Positions 34,651 to 45,606 are shown, numbered from the stretch's first letter. The stretch: DNA of 64,000 bases from Variovorax sp. 679 (GCF_003952185.1 NZ_RXFS01000004.1:1-64000), one strand, 5' to 3'. Program-made: numbers and translations. The notes: generated from the sequence alone by a model not told the origin.

Positions 34651-35759
34651 TGGCGATGGACAACGCACTGCATCAGATCGTCGAGCGCATCCGCGCCGCG
34701 GCATCCGACGCCACGCCGCTGTGCATTCGCGGCGGCGGCACCAAGGACTTTTACGGCGAGACGCCGCAGGGCGAACTGCTCGACATGCGCCCGCTCGCCG
34801 GCATCACCAGCTACGAGCCGAGCGAACTCGTCGTCACCGTGCGCGCCGGCACGCCGCTCGCCGAACTCGAAGCGGCATTGGCGGAAAAGGGCCAGTGCCT
34901 GCCGTTCGAGCCGCCGTGCTTCGGCAGCGGTGGCACGGTGGGCGGCATGGTCGCCGCGGGCCTGAGCGGCCCGGCGCGCGCCGGCGTCGGCTCGGTGCGC
35001 GACTACGTGCTCGGCGCCACGCTGGTCAACGGCCGGGGCGAGGTGCTGAGCTTCGGCGGACAGGTGATGAAGAACGTCGCGGGCTACGACGTCTCGCGCG
35101 TGCTCGCCGGCTCGCTCGGCACGCTGGGCGTGATCGCCGAGGTCAGCCTCAAGGTGCTGCCCGTGGCGCCCGCCGAGGCCACGCTCGAATTCGCGTGTGG
35201 CCAGGCCGACGCGCTGCGGCTGCTCAACGAATGGGGCGGCCGGCCGCTGCCGCTGAACGCGAGCTGCTGGTTCGAATACGCCGGTGCGGGCGCGCTGTAC
35301 CTGCGGCTGCGCGGTGCCGTGGCGGCCGTGGAAGCCGCCTGCGAACACCTGGGCGGCGAGCGCAAGGACAACGCGCGTGCCGCAGCCGACTGGCAATTGC
35401 TGCGCGACCAGCAGCTGCCATGGTTCGCCACCGGCGAGGGGCCCGATGTGCTCTGGCGCGTGTCGGTGCCGCAGACCGCGCCGGTGCTTTCCATCGATGG
35501 TGCCGCGCCGCTGATCGAATGGCACGGTGGCCAGCGCTGGTACAAGGCGCCGCCGTCGGGGGCCGCACGCATCCGCGAGATCGCACGCGCGGCAGGTGGC
35601 CACGCCACGCTGTTCCGCCTGCCGGGCTCGGACCCGCAATCCGGAGTGCCGCGCTTCGACGCATTGAGCGCACCCGTCGAACGCATCCAGCGCGCGCTGA
35701 TGCGCGAGTTCGATCCGCACGGCCTCTTCAATCGCGGCCGCCTGCTCCCCGCCACCTGA
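34650..35759 (+). CDS. glcE: Glycolate oxidase subunit GlcE (369 aa)
   Basis: The second FAD-binding subunit of glycolate oxidase. The chain starts with [15 protein letters not shown], and shows the FAD-binding core [20 protein letters not shown] and [20 protein letters not shown], which are typical of GlcE. It lacks the full C-terminal oxidase domain of GlcD, as expected. The start overlaps the glcD stop by one base (TGATG), so an upstream in-frame start is excluded. GlcF follows 16 bases later. Confidence 0.95.
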   Translation: MAMDNALHQIVERIRAAASDATPLCIRGGGTKDFYGETPQGELLDMRPLAGITSYEPSELVVTVRAGTPLAELEAALAEKGQCLPFEPPCFGSGGTVGGMVAAGLSGPARAGVGSVRDYVLGATLVNGRGEVLSFGGQVMKNVAGYDVSRVLAGSLGTLGVIAEVSLKVLPVAPAEATLEFACGQADALRLLNEWGGRPLPLNASCWFEYAGAGALYLRLRGAVAAVEAACEHLGGERKDNARAAADWQLLRDQQLPWFATGEGPDVLWRVSVPQTAPVLSIDGAAPLIEWHGGQRWYKAPPSGAARIREIARAAGGHATLFRLPGSDPQSGVPRFDALSAPVERIQRALMREFDPHGLFNRGRLLPAT

Positions 35760-35775
35760 GAACAAGAACAGAGAC

Positions 35776-37017
35776 ATGCAAACCGAGCTCGCCCCCGAAT
35801 TCCAAGGCACCGACGAAGGCCGCGAGGCCGAGGCCATCCTGCGCAAGTGCGTGCACTGCGGCTTCTGCACCGCCACCTGCCCGACCTACCAGCTGCTCGG
35901 CGACGAGCTCGATGGCCCGCGCGGGCGCATCTACCTCATCAAGCAGGTGCTGGAAGGCAAGGCGCCCACGCGCAGCACGCAGCTGCACCTCGACCGCTGC
36001 CTGACCTGCCGCAACTGCGAGAGCACCTGCCCGAGCGGCGTGCAGTACGGCCACCTGGTCGACATCGGCCGCAGGATCGTCGACGAGAAGGTGCCGCGTC
36101 CCGCGATGGAATCGGCACAACGCTGGCTGCTGAAGGAAGGCCTGCCATCGCCGCTCTTCGGCCCCGCGATGAAGCTCGGCCAGTCGGTGCGCGGCCTGTT
36201 GCCCGAGGCGCTGAAGGCCAAGGTGCCCGCAAGGCAGGAGGCCGGCGCATGGCCGACCGCCACGCACGCGCGCAAGGTGCTGATGCTCGCGGGCTGCGTG
36301 CAGCCGTCGATGATGCCCAACATCAACAGCGCCACCGCGCGCGTGCTCGACGCGGCCGGCATCCAGGCGGTGGTCGCGCCCGAGGCCGGCTGCTGCGGCG
36401 CGGTGAAGTTCCACCTGAACGACCAGGACGGCGGCAAGGCGCAGATGCGCGCCAACATCGACGCGTGGTGGCCGTACGTGGAGCGCAACGAGGTCGAGGC
36501 CATCGTCATGAATGCCTCGGGCTGCGGCGTCACGGTGCGCGAGTACGGCCACATCCTGCAGCACGACGCGGCCTATGCGCTGAAGGCCGCGCGCATCAGC
36601 GAACTCACGCGCGACCTCAGCGAGCTGCTGCCCGATCTCGTGCCCGCGCTGAAGGCCCGCGTGAAGGCGCCCGCCGGCGTGGTTGCCTACCATCCGCCGT
36701 GCACGCTGCAGCACGGCCAGAAGCTGCGCGGCGGCGTCGAGACGCACATGCGCGCGCTGGGCTTCGACATGCGCGTGGCGATGAACGAATCGCACCTGTG
36801 CTGCGGCTCGGCCGGTACCTACTCGGTGCTGCAGCCGGAGCTGGCCTATCCGCTGCGCGACCGCAAGCTGGGGCACCTGAAGCAGCTGCAGCCCACCACC
36901 ATCGCCTCGGCCAACATCGGCTGCATCACGCACCTGCAAAGCGGCAGCGGCGACACGCCGGTGCGGCACTGGGTCGAGCTGCTGGACGCGGCGCTGCTGC
37001 CGAACCCCAAGGCCTGA
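35776..37017 (+). CDS. glcF: Glycolate oxidase iron-sulfur subunit GlcF (413 aa)
   Basis: This is the electron-transfer subunit of glycolate oxidase. Two 4Fe-4S sites are intact: [12 protein letters not shown] (Cys 25, 28, 31, 35) and [12 protein letters not shown] (Cys 75, 78, 81, 85). Two CCG domains follow ([11 protein letters not shown] and [11 protein letters not shown]) that bind further cofactor or contact the membrane chain. Length is normal. It completes the glcDEF operon, passing electrons from GlcD/E to quinone at the inner membrane. Confidence 0.96.
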   Translation: MQTELAPEFQGTDEGREAEAILRKCVHCGFCTATCPTYQLLGDELDGPRGRIYLIKQVLEGKAPTRSTQLHLDRCLTCRNCESTCPSGVQYGHLVDIGRRIVDEKVPRPAMESAQRWLLKEGLPSPLFGPAMKLGQSVRGLLPEALKAKVPARQEAGAWPTATHARKVLMLAGCVQPSMMPNINSATARVLDAAGIQAVVAPEAGCCGAVKFHLNDQDGGKAQMRANIDAWWPYVERNEVEAIVMNASGCGVTVREYGHILQHDAAYALKAARISELTRDLSELLPDLVPALKARVKAPAGVVAYHPPCTLQHGQKLRGGVETHMRALGFDMRVAMNESHLCCGSAGTYSVLQPELAYPLRDRKLGHLKQLQPTTIASANIGCITHLQSGSGDTPVRHWVELLDAALLPNPKA

Positions 37018-37041
37018 TCGAGGGGTCTGATCGCAGGCATC

Positions 37042-37071
37042 GTCGGACAAGCGGGAGGGGGTTGGTCCGAC
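37042..37071 (+). terminator. Hairpin after glcF
   Basis: GTCGGAC and GTCCGAC pair across a 16-base loop, 24 bases after the glcF stop. No T-run follows, so it is only a possible factor-dependent terminator or mRNA end. Confidence 0.3.
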
Positions 37072-37131
37072 TCGCGCGGAGCCGGTTCGCGGCGCATCAT
37101 GGCTGCACCGAATCTGCAAGGAGCAAGCGCC

Positions 37132-37572
37132 ATGTCCCACCTTCCGTTCGCATCACTCACTCCCGGTACGCTGCGGCGCGTGCTGCTGGCCTGCGCCTGC
37201 GCGGGCGGTGCGGTGGCCGCGCAGGCCCAGGGCGCCATGCCGCCATGGCAGGGCGCGGGTGCGGCGCGCTATGTGTGCGGCGGCATCGGCTCCGATGAAT
37301 CGACCGCCATGCGTTCCGCGATGAAGGAGCATCCGCTCGCGCTGCTGTTCGCGCGCGCCGACGGCGCCTACATGGCGAACGTCGACGTGACCATCAAGGG
37401 CGGCGACGCCAACAACGCCGCTGCGCTGGCGTTCCGCGCCAACGGCCCGGTCTGCCTGGTCGACGTGCCGAACGGACGCTACGTGATCGATGCCGCGGCA
37501 CCCGGCGGCGCGGTGAAGAGCCAGACCGTGACGGTGGGCGGCGGGCCGAAGACGGCCGATTTCAGGTTCTAG
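37132..37572 (+). CDS. Small secreted protein, carboxypeptidase-regulatory-like fold (146 aa)
   Basis: A signal peptide (about residues 1-33, [20 protein letters not shown]) leads a mature domain of about 110 residues. That domain contains a conserved-looking core: [37 protein letters not shown] and [20 protein letters not shown]. The last part resembles a carboxypeptidase-regulatory or transthyretin-like beta-sandwich. The ATG at 37132 is supported by AAGGAG eight bases upstream. It lies alone between glcF and the convergent kinase gene, overlapping the latter by 11 bases. Function unknown. Confidence 0.75.
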   Translation: MSHLPFASLTPGTLRRVLLACACAGGAVAAQAQGAMPPWQGAGAARYVCGGIGSDESTAMRSAMKEHPLALLFARADGAYMANVDVTIKGGDANNAAALAFRANGPVCLVDVPNGRYVIDAAAPGGAVKSQTVTVGGGPKTADFRF

Positions 37573-39901
37573 GCAGCGTCAGTCTGAAGGTGGTGCCCGC
37601 ACCTGGCGCGCTCTGCGCCTCGATGCGGCCGCCATGCCGCCGCACGACCGCGCGCACCACCGAGAAACCGAGGCCCATGCCGCGCGCGGCGCGCACCGCT
37701 GGGGCGCTGCCTGCCGCCGGTTGCGACGCGGCCCGGTCTTCGCGGACCACCGCCGCACGCTGGCCGCGCGGCGTGGCCAGCAGGGCCTGCAGCTGCTGCG
37801 GCGTCATGCCCGAGCCCTGGTCGCTCACGGCGATGCGCACCGCGCCTTCTTCGTCCACGATGTCCATGCGCAGGCTCACGCAGCTGCCGCGCCCGCTGTG
37901 CCGCACGGCGTTGTTCAGCAGGTTGACGACGGCGCGGGTCAGCAGCGAGCCGTCGGCGCGGATCATGGTCTCGTCGGCCTCGTCGAGCTGCGCCTCTATG
38001 CGCACGCCGTTGGCCTGCGCGTAGGGCCAGACCTGGTCGCGCGCGTCGAGCAGCAGCGTGCCCACGTGCGTCTCGGCGAAGTGGTAGTCGCTCGACTCGG
38101 CCTCGGTGAAATCCATGAAGCCCTCGGCGAGCGACAGCGTGCGCTCGGCCTCGCGGCGGATCGCGCGCAGCAGGGTGTCGGCGGTGTCGTGCGGCCCTGA
38201 AGCTTCGTGCATCGACAGCAGGCTCAGGATGGTGACCTGCGGGCTGCGCAGGTCGTGCGACAGGAAGCGGCGCCACTCGTCGCGCTGGCGCTGCGCCTCG
38301 CGCTCGGCCGTGAGTTCGGGCAGCACGATCACCCAGGCGCGGTCTTCCGGCGCGGGGCCGCCGAAGGCCGCGGCCTCCAGGCGGAACACGCGGGCCTCGG
38401 GCGTGGCGTACTCGGCGCGCAGGCGGTCGGTCCAGTGCGTGGCGAAAGGCGCGTCGGCGCGTTGCGCGGCGGCCATCGGGGCGATCAGCCCGGGCAGCGA
38501 CACGCCGCGCAGCGCGCCGGAGTGCTCGCTTTCCGGCGCCGGCCGCATGCCCGCGCCCAGCAGCCTGAAGGCCGCGGCGTTGCCCGAGCCGATGCGCCCC
38601 TGCTCGTCGCAGATCAGCATCGCCACGGGCATGGCGTGCATGGCCTCGTCCATCAGCTTCTGCATGCGCCCGACGCGCGCGATGGCCCGGTCCAGCGCCT
38701 GCCTGGGGCGGGCCACTGGATCAGCCATGCGCGGCCCGGGTGCGGGCGGCACTTCGAAGGCGCCGGCAGGAAGCGCGTCCAGCGCCTGCGCGCGCTGGCG
38801 GAAATAGGCGAACTGCGACTCGAGCCGCCGCCAGCTCCACAGCAGGTAGAGCACGAACAGCCCGAAGATCGGCGCTGCCGGCGGCAGCCACCATTGGCGC
38901 CACAGCATCGCCGCGATGCTGGCGATCAGGCAGCCGGCTGCCAGGCCCAGGGTGACGGGCAGCGCATGGCGCGTCATGCGGATCAGCAGCCACAGCGCGA
39001 TCCACAGCGGCGCGACAGTCCACAGCGCCCGAGCGAGCGGCGGCAGCTCGCGGATGTTGCGTCCGTTCAGCAGGTCGTCGATGGCGTTGGCGTGCAGCTC
39101 GATGCCGGGCAGCACGCCGCGGACGCCCGCTCCGGGCGCGAGTGTCTGGTCGCCGAGGCCGGGGGCGGTCGCGCCCACCAGCAGCAGCTTGCCGCGCAGC
39201 AGCCCGGCGGGCACCTCGCCGCGCAGCACGCTCGCGTAGGAAACCGTGCGGTAGCTGCCGCGCGGACCGGCGAAGGCCATGTGCAGCGGATCGAGGCGCT
39301 GCCAGCCGCCGGCCGGCGCAGGGGTGGCCGGCACGCGATCGACCATCAGCGCCCCCACGTAGGGCTGCAGCTGTCCCGCGAAACCTTCGCGCAGGTAGAT
39401 CGTGCGCGCCACGCCGTCGACATCGGGTGTCACCCCGGCGTGGCCGATGCCGCGGGCTTGCGCCGCGAAGGCCGGCAGCGGCGGCAGGAAGCCCGGCCAT
39501 GCGCCGGCGGCCGACGCCAGCGGGCTCGCGTGGAGCAGCGGCAGGTAGACGGGCAACGCAGCCATCGCCCGTGCCAGCCGCGCGTCGTCGGCAGGGTCGG
39601 CGCTGGGTTCGCTGAGGAACAGGTCGAGCAGCACGGCGCGCGGCTCGGCTGCGGCCAGCCGTTCGAGCAGGCGGGCGTGCGTCTCGCGCGGCCACGGCCA
39701 GCGGCCGATCTCGCCGAGGCTGCGTTCGTCGATGGCGACGATCAGGATGTCCGGCGTCGCCTCGTGCGAGGCCAGCACCAGCATGCGGTCGTGGATCGAC
39801 GCGTCGAGCTGCAGCAACCCCGGGCGCTGCGCGAGCCAGAGCAGCGCAAGCGGCAGCAGCAGCGCCATCAGCAGCCGTTCGATGACAAGGCGCGCGCGCA
39901 T
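37562..39901 (-). CDS. CHASE2-domain sensor histidine kinase (779 aa)
   Basis: An inner-membrane two-component kinase. A short N-terminal helix is followed by a large extracytoplasmic CHASE2 domain (about residues 25-285, with ILIVAIDERSLGEIGRWPWP and LLLVGATAPGLGDQTL). Three closely spaced membrane helices follow (about 292-355), then a PAS-like region near 415-520. The HisKA phospho-acceptor is FLSHDLRSP (His about residue 549) and the ATPase has NLLNNAVRHSG, DQGSGMTP and GMGLGFSVVR, all intact. CHASE2 with a FecR-type protein and an OmpR-type regulator is a known three-gene arrangement. It is the last gene of that minus-strand unit, 20 bases after the LysM-FecR gene. Confidence 0.93.
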   Translation of the reverse strand: MRARLVIERLLMALLLPLALLWLAQRPGLLQLDASIHDRMLVLASHEATPDILIVAIDERSLGEIGRWPWPRETHARLLERLAAAEPRAVLLDLFLSEPSADPADDARLARAMAALPVYLPLLHASPLASAAGAWPGFLPPLPAFAAQARGIGHAGVTPDVDGVARTIYLREGFAGQLQPYVGALMVDRVPATPAPAGGWQRLDPLHMAFAGPRGSYRTVSYASVLRGEVPAGLLRGKLLLVGATAPGLGDQTLAPGAGVRGVLPGIELHANAIDDLLNGRNIRELPPLARALWTVAPLWIALWLLIRMTRHALPVTLGLAAGCLIASIAAMLWRQWWLPPAAPIFGLFVLYLLWSWRRLESQFAYFRQRAQALDALPAGAFEVPPAPGPRMADPVARPRQALDRAIARVGRMQKLMDEAMHAMPVAMLICDEQGRIGSGNAAAFRLLGAGMRPAPESEHSGALRGVSLPGLIAPMAAAQRADAPFATHWTDRLRAEYATPEARVFRLEAAAFGGPAPEDRAWVIVLPELTAEREAQRQRDEWRRFLSHDLRSPQVTILSLLSMHEASGPHDTADTLLRAIRREAERTLSLAEGFMDFTEAESSDYHFAETHVGTLLLDARDQVWPYAQANGVRIEAQLDEADETMIRADGSLLTRAVVNLLNNAVRHSGRGSCVSLRMDIVDEEGAVRIAVSDQGSGMTPQQLQALLATPRGQRAAVVREDRAASQPAAGSAPAVRAARGMGLGFSVVRAVVRRHGGRIEAQSAPGAGTTFRLTLPRT

Positions 39902-39921
39902 CGTCGCGTGATGCGGGGCGG

Positions 39922-41244
39922 TCAGCGCGCCGGCATGTCGAAGCTGCCGCCGTAGCCGACGGGTGTGCCCTCGCTGTCGCCTTCGCGCACCCGCCAGTAG
40001 TAGCGGCCGTCCTGCGCCAGCGGGCCGACTGCCATGCCGGTGGCATAGACGGCGGGCGTCTGGATCAGCAGCAGCGAGAAGTCGGCGTTGCGCGAGAGTT
40101 CGAAGCTGTAGCGGCGGCCGGCAACGCCGGGCCAGCGGATCTCGACGCGGCCGTCGGGCATCGCTGCCGCGGTGCCCGTGCCTTGTTCGCGCAATGCGCC
40201 ACCAGCGCTGGGGGTGGACGGAGGCAGGTAGACGGTGCCGTCGCCCGGCAGCCCCTCGAGCTGGCTGGCATCGAAGGCCGTGAGGCGCAGCTGGTAGAAG
40301 CCAGGCTCCAGCCCCGGCGGCAGCGTGAACGCGGGGCCGGGTCCGCGCTGCTCGTGCACCGGCAGCAGGAAGCGCTCGTCGCGTGCGAGCTGCAGGCGGT
40401 AGGTCTGCGCGCCCGGCACCGGCACGAGCCTCAGCGTGCGGTCGCGCCGGGGGGCGGTCTCGGCCGCGAGCTGCGGCGCGGGCAGCAGGGCCCGGGCCTC
40501 GGCGGGTGCGTTGTCCGTCAGCACCGCGCCGCTGCCCGCGCGCAGCACGAGCTGCTGCCGGGCGGTGACGTCCTTGCTGACCACCACTTCGCCCTCGATG
40601 ACCTCGCCGGTCAGCAGGCCGTTCTCGTCGCGCACGCGGAAGTGGGTGCCGCGCACGCCCAGGCCGATGGAGCGCGCGCGGATCTCGAACTGCTGTTCGG
40701 GCTGCTGCTTCTGCACCTGCGATTCGACGCGCCCCTCGATCAGCCGCAGCCGGACCGTGCGCGCGTCGATGGCCTGCACTTCCAGCGTGCTGCGCGAGGG
40801 CAGCACCGTGCGGCTGCCGCCGGGCAGGCCGATGGTGACGAAGGCGTCGCCGCCGGTGACCAGCACGTCGCCCGGCTGCACCGGCATGCCCGGCGCGAGC
40901 GGCTGCTCGGCACCGCCGCCCCGGCGGCGCCAGGCGGTGCCTTCCACCGCCGTGATCACCGCCGCGCCTTCGGGCACGAGGCGGCCATCGGCGAAGTACA
41001 GCACCTTGCCGGGCTGCAGCAGCCGGGGTTCGCCCACGTTGTTGCGCTGCTGCACCTCGGGCCAGCGCTGCGGCGACTGCAGGCTCTGGCCCGAGATGCC
41101 CCAGAGGGTCTCGCCGGGCTGCACCACGTGCGGCGTCTGCGCGGAGGCCGTAGAAGCAACTGCGAGCAGCACGCCGGCGGCCAGCACCCGGCGAAGCGAA
41201 TGCAGCAGCGACGGGGCATGCCGCGTGCGGGCCGCCGTCGTCAT
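39922..41244 (-). CDS. LysM and FecR domain periplasmic protein (440 aa)
   Basis: A signal peptide (about residues 1-36) is followed by a LysM peptidoglycan-binding domain (about 38-88, HVVQPGETLWGISGQSLQSP). A FecR domain comes next (about 120-230, with GDVLVTGGDAFVTIGLPGG and RGTHFRVRDENGLLTGEV). The C-terminal region holds two fibronectin-like segments (RLQLARDERFLLPV, YSFELSRNADFSLL). In relatives such proteins sit between a CHASE2 kinase and a response regulator and are thought to carry an envelope signal to the kinase. The gap to the regulator gene is one base, so they are coupled. The signal sensed is unknown. Confidence 0.9.
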   Translation of the reverse strand: MTTAARTRHAPSLLHSLRRVLAAGVLLAVASTASAQTPHVVQPGETLWGISGQSLQSPQRWPEVQQRNNVGEPRLLQPGKVLYFADGRLVPEGAAVITAVEGTAWRRRGGGAEQPLAPGMPVQPGDVLVTGGDAFVTIGLPGGSRTVLPSRSTLEVQAIDARTVRLRLIEGRVESQVQKQQPEQQFEIRARSIGLGVRGTHFRVRDENGLLTGEVIEGEVVVSKDVTARQQLVLRAGSGAVLTDNAPAEARALLPAPQLAAETAPRRDRTLRLVPVPGAQTYRLQLARDERFLLPVHEQRGPGPAFTLPPGLEPGFYQLRLTAFDASQLEGLPGDGTVYLPPSTPSAGGALREQGTGTAAAMPDGRVEIRWPGVAGRRYSFELSRNADFSLLLIQTPAVYATGMAVGPLAQDGRYYWRVREGDSEGTPVGYGGSFDMPAR

Positions 41245-41245
41245 C

Positions 41246-41989
41246 TCAGGATTCCTCCGGCTGCCGTTGCAGGGCTTCGAGCCGGTAGCCGCGCCCGTAC
41301 ACGGTGCGCAGGCTGAGTCCGCGCTCGGCGTCCAGGCCCAGCTTGTTGCGCAGCCTGTACATGTGGCTGTCCAGCGTGCGCGAGGGCAGCTCCTCGCCGC
41401 TGTAGCCGGCGCTTTCCAGCAGGTGCGCGCGCGAGACGATGCCGCCCATGTGCTGGAACAGCGTGAGCGCGAGCTTGAATTCGCGGTCGCTCAGCATGTG
41501 CTGCTGGGGCGGCGCGTCGTCGGCGGGCTCCGCGTGGACCCGCACGCAGTGCGAGCGCCGGTCGAACTCCCAGCGGCCGAAGCGCTCCGAGTCCGTCTGC
41601 ACGGCCGGCGTGCGGCGCGCCAGCAGGCGCTGCACGCGCGCGCCCAACTCCAGCGGCCGGAAGGGCTTGACGATGTAGTCGTCGGCACCGGAGCTCAGCG
41701 CCTGCACCACGTCCTGCTCGGAGACGCGCGAACTCAGCATGAGCACGGGCACCGGGTCGGCCTGCCAGGTGCGCATCCATTTCAGCAGCTCCACGCCTTC
41801 GAGGCCCGGCACGTTCCAGTCGAGCACCAGCAGGTCGAAGCTCTCGCGGCGCAGCACGTTCTGCAGCAGCGCGCCGTCGGAGAACGTGGCGCAGCTGACC
41901 GTCGTGTCGCCGACCGTGAGCAGCTGCTCCAGCGTGCGCACGAGGTGCGACAGCTGGTCGGGGTCGTCTTCGAGGATGGCGATGCGCAT
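41246..41989 (-). CDS. OmpR/PhoB-type response regulator (247 aa)
   Basis: The receiver domain (residues about 1-125) has the acidic pocket D8/D9, the phospho-acceptor Asp57 in LLVLDWNVPG and the Lys of the KPFRPLELGARV motif. The C-terminal winged-helix DNA-binding domain (about 135-240) contains LSDREFKLALTLFQHMGG, SRTLDSHMYRLRNKLG and TVYGRGYRLEAL. All key residues are present. It is the first gene of the regulator-FecR-kinase operon and is divergent from the adhesin operon that it probably controls. Direct repeats in the gap upstream could be its sites. Confidence 0.93.
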   Translation of the reverse strand: MRIAILEDDPDQLSHLVRTLEQLLTVGDTTVSCATFSDGALLQNVLRRESFDLLVLDWNVPGLEGVELLKWMRTWQADPVPVLMLSSRVSEQDVVQALSSGADDYIVKPFRPLELGARVQRLLARRTPAVQTDSERFGRWEFDRRSHCVRVHAEPADDAPPQQHMLSDREFKLALTLFQHMGGIVSRAHLLESAGYSGEELPSRTLDSHMYRLRNKLGLDAERGLSLRTVYGRGYRLEALQRQPEES

Positions 41990-42285
41990 GGCTCAGTGGG
42001 TCTGGCGGCGGATTCTGACAGTGAACCCGCGCGCCGAATCTGACAAATCTACGCCTTGGCCCGGCTGCGGAATCGTCGGCGCCGCGCGCGATGTAGTAAA
42101 GAAATTCACAAATCAGCCAAAAAGGTTTCCCGAATACTGACCAAACCTCACGGCAGCCCGACGCCCCGAAGACCCCCTCGACATCATCCGCCGCCTGCGC
42201 ATCGCCGCCGCGTGGAAACCGCTCCCGCGCCGGCAGGCAACAAGTCCGTGAGGGTGGTTGGTTTGAAGTCTCGAGGGATCGCCGA
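41990..42285. promoter_or_regulatory. Divergent control region between response regulator and adhesin
   Basis: This 296-base gap holds no gene. Two direct repeats GA(T/A)TCTGACA at 42011-42020 and 42036-42045, 25 bases apart, resemble OmpR-family half-sites near the regulator promoter. Further on, CCTCACGG (about 42146-42153) and CCGTGAGG (42246-42253) form a widely spaced dyad that could fold in the adhesin leader. A fair ribosome site (AGGGA) precedes the adhesin ATG. Confidence 0.4.
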
Positions 42286-45200
42286 ATGAACAAGACATAT
42301 CGCTCCATGTGGAGCGAACAGGCAGGCACGTGGGTGGCCGTTTCCGAAATCGCGAAGAGCGACGGCCGGGGCTCGCGCAGCGTGCGGGCCCTGGCGGCGG
42401 CGGGGCTGCTGGCGGCCGCCGCGGGCGCGGCGCATGCGCAGGTCCGGATCGACGACGGCACGGGCGGCTCGAACCCGACGCCCGCGCCCGGCGCGGTGCT
42501 GGAACTCGGCAGCACGCAGCGCGGCCTGCTCCTGTCGCGCGTGGCGCTGACCGACGCCGTCACCTGGAGCCTCGCGGGCAACACCCCGGTCGAAGGCATG
42601 GTGGTTTTCAACACGCAGGCCTCGAGCGGCGTCAACGGCCTCTCGACGGGGCTGGTCGCCTGGAAGGGCGGGCGCTGGGTCAGCGTGGACGAAACGCCGT
42701 ACTTCCACGTCAACAGCAGCGTCGCCGGCAACTCCACGCAGGCCAACTCGGGCGCCATCGGCGTCGATGCGCTGGCGGCGGGCCCGAACGCGCAGGCCAC
42801 GATGACCAGCGCGGTGGCGATCGGCGATACGGCGAGGGCCACGGAGGTCTACGCCACGGCGGTCGGCTCCACGTCCACGGCGGGCGCGGTCAGCAGCACG
42901 GCCATCGGCAACGTGGCGCAGGCCTTCGGCAAGAACTCGACCGCGATCGGCGCCAACACCACCGCGGTGGCCACCAGCAGCCTTGCCGCGGGCGACCGTG
43001 CCAGCGCCAGCGACATCAATTCCGTCGCGCTCGGCGCGAACACGCAGGCATTGAAGAAGAGCAGCCTGGCGGCAGGCGACAGGGCGATGGCCAACGGCAT
43101 CAACGCGACGGCGCTGGGCGCGAATTCGCAGGCGCAGGCCGACAGCGCGCTGGCGCTCGGCGACGGCGCCCTGGCCGGCGGAACGAGCACGGTGGCGATC
43201 GGCCTGCGCGCTACCGCGAAGGGGATCTTCACCACCGCCATCGGCACCGACGCCGGCACGGGCTCGACCACCACCAACGGCGTCTTCATCGGCGACGGCT
43301 CGGGTTCCGGCTCGTCGGGAGACCACAACTCCTACATCGGTTCGGGCTCCGGCACCCAGGCTTCCGGCAGCAACAACAGCGCGTTCGGCGCGGTGGCGGG
43401 TTCCGTGGTCAAGGGCAACGGCAACACGGCCTTCGGCTTCGCGGCCGGCGAGTTCGTCACCGGCGATTCCAACATCGCGTTCGGCAACGTCGCGGCCTGG
43501 CAGGTGACCGGCAACCGGAACACGGCCATCGGAACCTACGCAGGGTTCGTCACCAAGGGCAGCGACAACTACGCCTCCGGCAGCTACGCCGGCATCGGTG
43601 TCAGCGGAAGCAACAACGTCGCGCTCGGAACGTCGGCGGGAACCGGGTATTCCGTCGATCCGGCCACGGGCGATTTTCTCGATCGCAACGGCAATGTCCT
43701 CTCGTCCGCGCCTTCGGCCGCGATCAACGACACGGTGGCCATCGGCAACAAGGCCATCACCGATGCGGACCGGACGGTCGCCGTGGGCAAAGGGGCGCTC
43801 GGCGGCGCGGCGGATGCCATCGCCATCGGCACGGGCGCGCAGGCCACGGGCGTCGGCAGCATCAGCATCGGCACGGGCAACGTGGTCAGCGGCGCCGGCA
43901 GCGGCGCCATCGGCGACCCGAGCACCGTCACCGGCAGCGGCAGCTACTCGGTGGGCAACAACAACACCGTCAGCGGCAACAACAGCTTCGTGCTGGGCAG
44001 CAACGTCACGGTGAGCAACGCCAACAACGTCGTGCTGGGCAACGACAGCGCCGACAAGGCGGCCGTGCAGGTGAGCAGCGCCACGGTCCCCTCGGTGATC
44101 GCCACGCTGAACCCGGACGGCACCGTCACCTACAGCGCCGGGCCGGCCGTCACCTACGGCAACTTCGCAGGCACCGCCACCGGCGTGGTGAGCGTCGGCG
44201 CGGCGGGCGCCGAGCGGCAGATCGTCAACGTGGCGCCCGGCGCCATCACCGCCACCAGCACGGATGCGGTGAACGGCAGCCAGCTGTACCAGGTGGCCAG
44301 CACCGTCAGCGCCCTGGGCGGCAGCATCACCACCATCGTCAACAACGCGCAGACGCACTACTACAGCGTCAACGACGGTGGAACCCAGCAGGCCAACTAC
44401 AACAATGCAGGGGCCAGCGGAGCCAACAGCATCGCAGCCGGGCCCGGTGCCAGCGCCAGCGCGAACAACTCGGTGGCGGTGGGCGCGAACGCCAGCGCCA
44501 CCACCAGCAACAGCGTGGCCCTGGGCAACGGCTCGACCACCGCCACGGCCACGCCGACGGCCAGCACCACGATCCAGGGGCAGACCTACAACTTCGCGGG
44601 CGCGAATCCCGTGGGCGTGGTCAGCGTGGGCAGCGCTGGCGCCGAGCGGCAGGTACAGAACGTGGCCGCCGGCCAGCTCAGCGCCACCAGCACCGACGCG
44701 GTCAACGGCAGCCAGCTGTACGCGACCAACCAGGCCATCAACAACATCCAGACCGGCGGGGGCATCAAGTACTTCCACGCGAACTCGCAGGCGGCGGATT
44801 CGCAGGCGGCTGGAGCGGAGAGCGTGGCGATCGGTCCGCAGGCCATCGCGCTGGGCGCGAGCGCTATCGCGACGGGCAACGGCGCGCAGGCGAACGCAGC
44901 GGGCAGCATTGCACTGGGCGCCAGTGCCATCGCCACCAGCAGCAACGGCGTGGCGCTGGGCAACGGCGCCACGGCGGACCGCGCGGGCATGAACGGGCAG
45001 AAGGAGCTGTTCTCGAACGTCTCGGTGCTGTCGACGCAGGGCGGGGTGTCGGTGGGCTCGGCGGGCAACGAGCGGCAGATCACCAACGTGGCCGGCGGCA
45101 CGCAGGCCACCGACGCGGTGAACGTGCGCCAGCTCCAGGCCGTGCAGCAGAGCGCGGTGCGCTACGACACCAACGTGGACGGCAGCGTCAACTACAACAG

Positions 45201-45606
45201 CGTGACCATGGGCAACGGCAGCTCCACCGGCGCGGTGACGGTGCACAACGTGGCACCGGGCGTGGCGCCCACCGATGCGGTCAACGTGCAGCAGCTGAAC
45301 CAGTCGAGCGCCGCGAACACGGCCTACACCGATGCGCGCGTCAACGCGCTCGGCAGCGACATCCGCGCCGTTGCGCGCAACGCCTATGCCGGCACCGCCG
45401 CCGCCATGGCGGTGCAGATGCCCGGCAGCTACGTGCCCGGCAAGACGGTGATGCGCGTCGGCTACGGCACCTTCAAGGGCGAGAGCGCGGTCGGCGTGAG
45501 CTTCCGCCGCACCGCGGAGAACAACGGCTGGAGCCTCACGGGCGGCGTGGGCGTGAGCCGTGCGGGCGCGGCGGCAACGGTCGGCGCCGAGTGGGTCTTC
45601 AATTGA
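42286..45606 (+). CDS. Trimeric autotransporter adhesin, YadA-like (1106 aa)
   Basis: A surface adhesin secreted by its own trimeric barrel. It opens with an extended signal peptide region ([24 protein letters not shown]) and a signal sequence ending near residue 51. Residues 53-136 carry an unusual segment ([37 protein letters not shown]) reminiscent of Bacteroidetes surface and tail proteins. A long head of YadA-type repeats ([30 protein letters not shown]) runs to about 620, broken by neck motifs such as [10 protein letters not shown] and [10 protein letters not shown]. The C-terminal roughly 75 residues are the YadA anchor ([19 protein letters not shown], ending GAEWVFN). It leads an operon with a lipoprotein and a pseudo-receiver. 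Confidence 0.95.
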   Translation: MNKTYRSMWSEQAGTWVAVSEIAKSDGRGSRSVRALAAAGLLAAAAGAAHAQVRIDDGTGGSNPTPAPGAVLELGSTQRGLLLSRVALTDAVTWSLAGNTPVEGMVVFNTQASSGVNGLSTGLVAWKGGRWVSVDETPYFHVNSSVAGNSTQANSGAIGVDALAAGPNAQATMTSAVAIGDTARATEVYATAVGSTSTAGAVSSTAIGNVAQAFGKNSTAIGANTTAVATSSLAAGDRASASDINSVALGANTQALKKSSLAAGDRAMANGINATALGANSQAQADSALALGDGALAGGTSTVAIGLRATAKGIFTTAIGTDAGTGSTTTNGVFIGDGSGSGSSGDHNSYIGSGSGTQASGSNNSAFGAVAGSVVKGNGNTAFGFAAGEFVTGDSNIAFGNVAAWQVTGNRNTAIGTYAGFVTKGSDNYASGSYAGIGVSGSNNVALGTSAGTGYSVDPATGDFLDRNGNVLSSAPSAAINDTVAIGNKAITDADRTVAVGKGALGGAADAIAIGTGAQATGVGSISIGTGNVVSGAGSGAIGDPSTVTGSGSYSVGNNNTVSGNNSFVLGSNVTVSNANNVVLGNDSADKAAVQVSSATVPSVIATLNPDGTVTYSAGPAVTYGNFAGTATGVVSVGAAGAERQIVNVAPGAITATSTDAVNGSQLYQVASTVSALGGSITTIVNNAQTHYYSVNDGGTQQANYNNAGASGANSIAAGPGASASANNSVAVGANASATTSNSVALGNGSTTATATPTASTTIQGQTYNFAGANPVGVVSVGSAGAERQVQNVAAGQLSATSTDAVNGSQLYATNQAINNIQTGGGIKYFHANSQAADSQAAGAESVAIGPQAIALGASAIATGNGAQANAAGSIALGASAIATSSNGVALGNGATADRAGMNGQKELFSNVSVLSTQGGVSVGSAGNERQITNVAGGTQATDAVNVRQLQAVQQSAVRYDTNVDGSVNYNSVTMGNGSSTGAVTVHNVAPGVAPTDAVNVQQLNQSSAANTAYTDARVNALGSDIRAVARNAYAGTAAAMAVQMPGSYVPGKTVMRVGYGTFKGESAVGVSFRRTAENNGWSLTGGVGVSRAGAAATVGAEWVFN

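Noticed and set aside
42700..45000. Regularly spaced short repeats that could suggest a CRISPR array
   Set aside because: The repeats are in-frame codons for the AIG/ALG motifs of the adhesin head, with no constant repeat and unique spacer layout.
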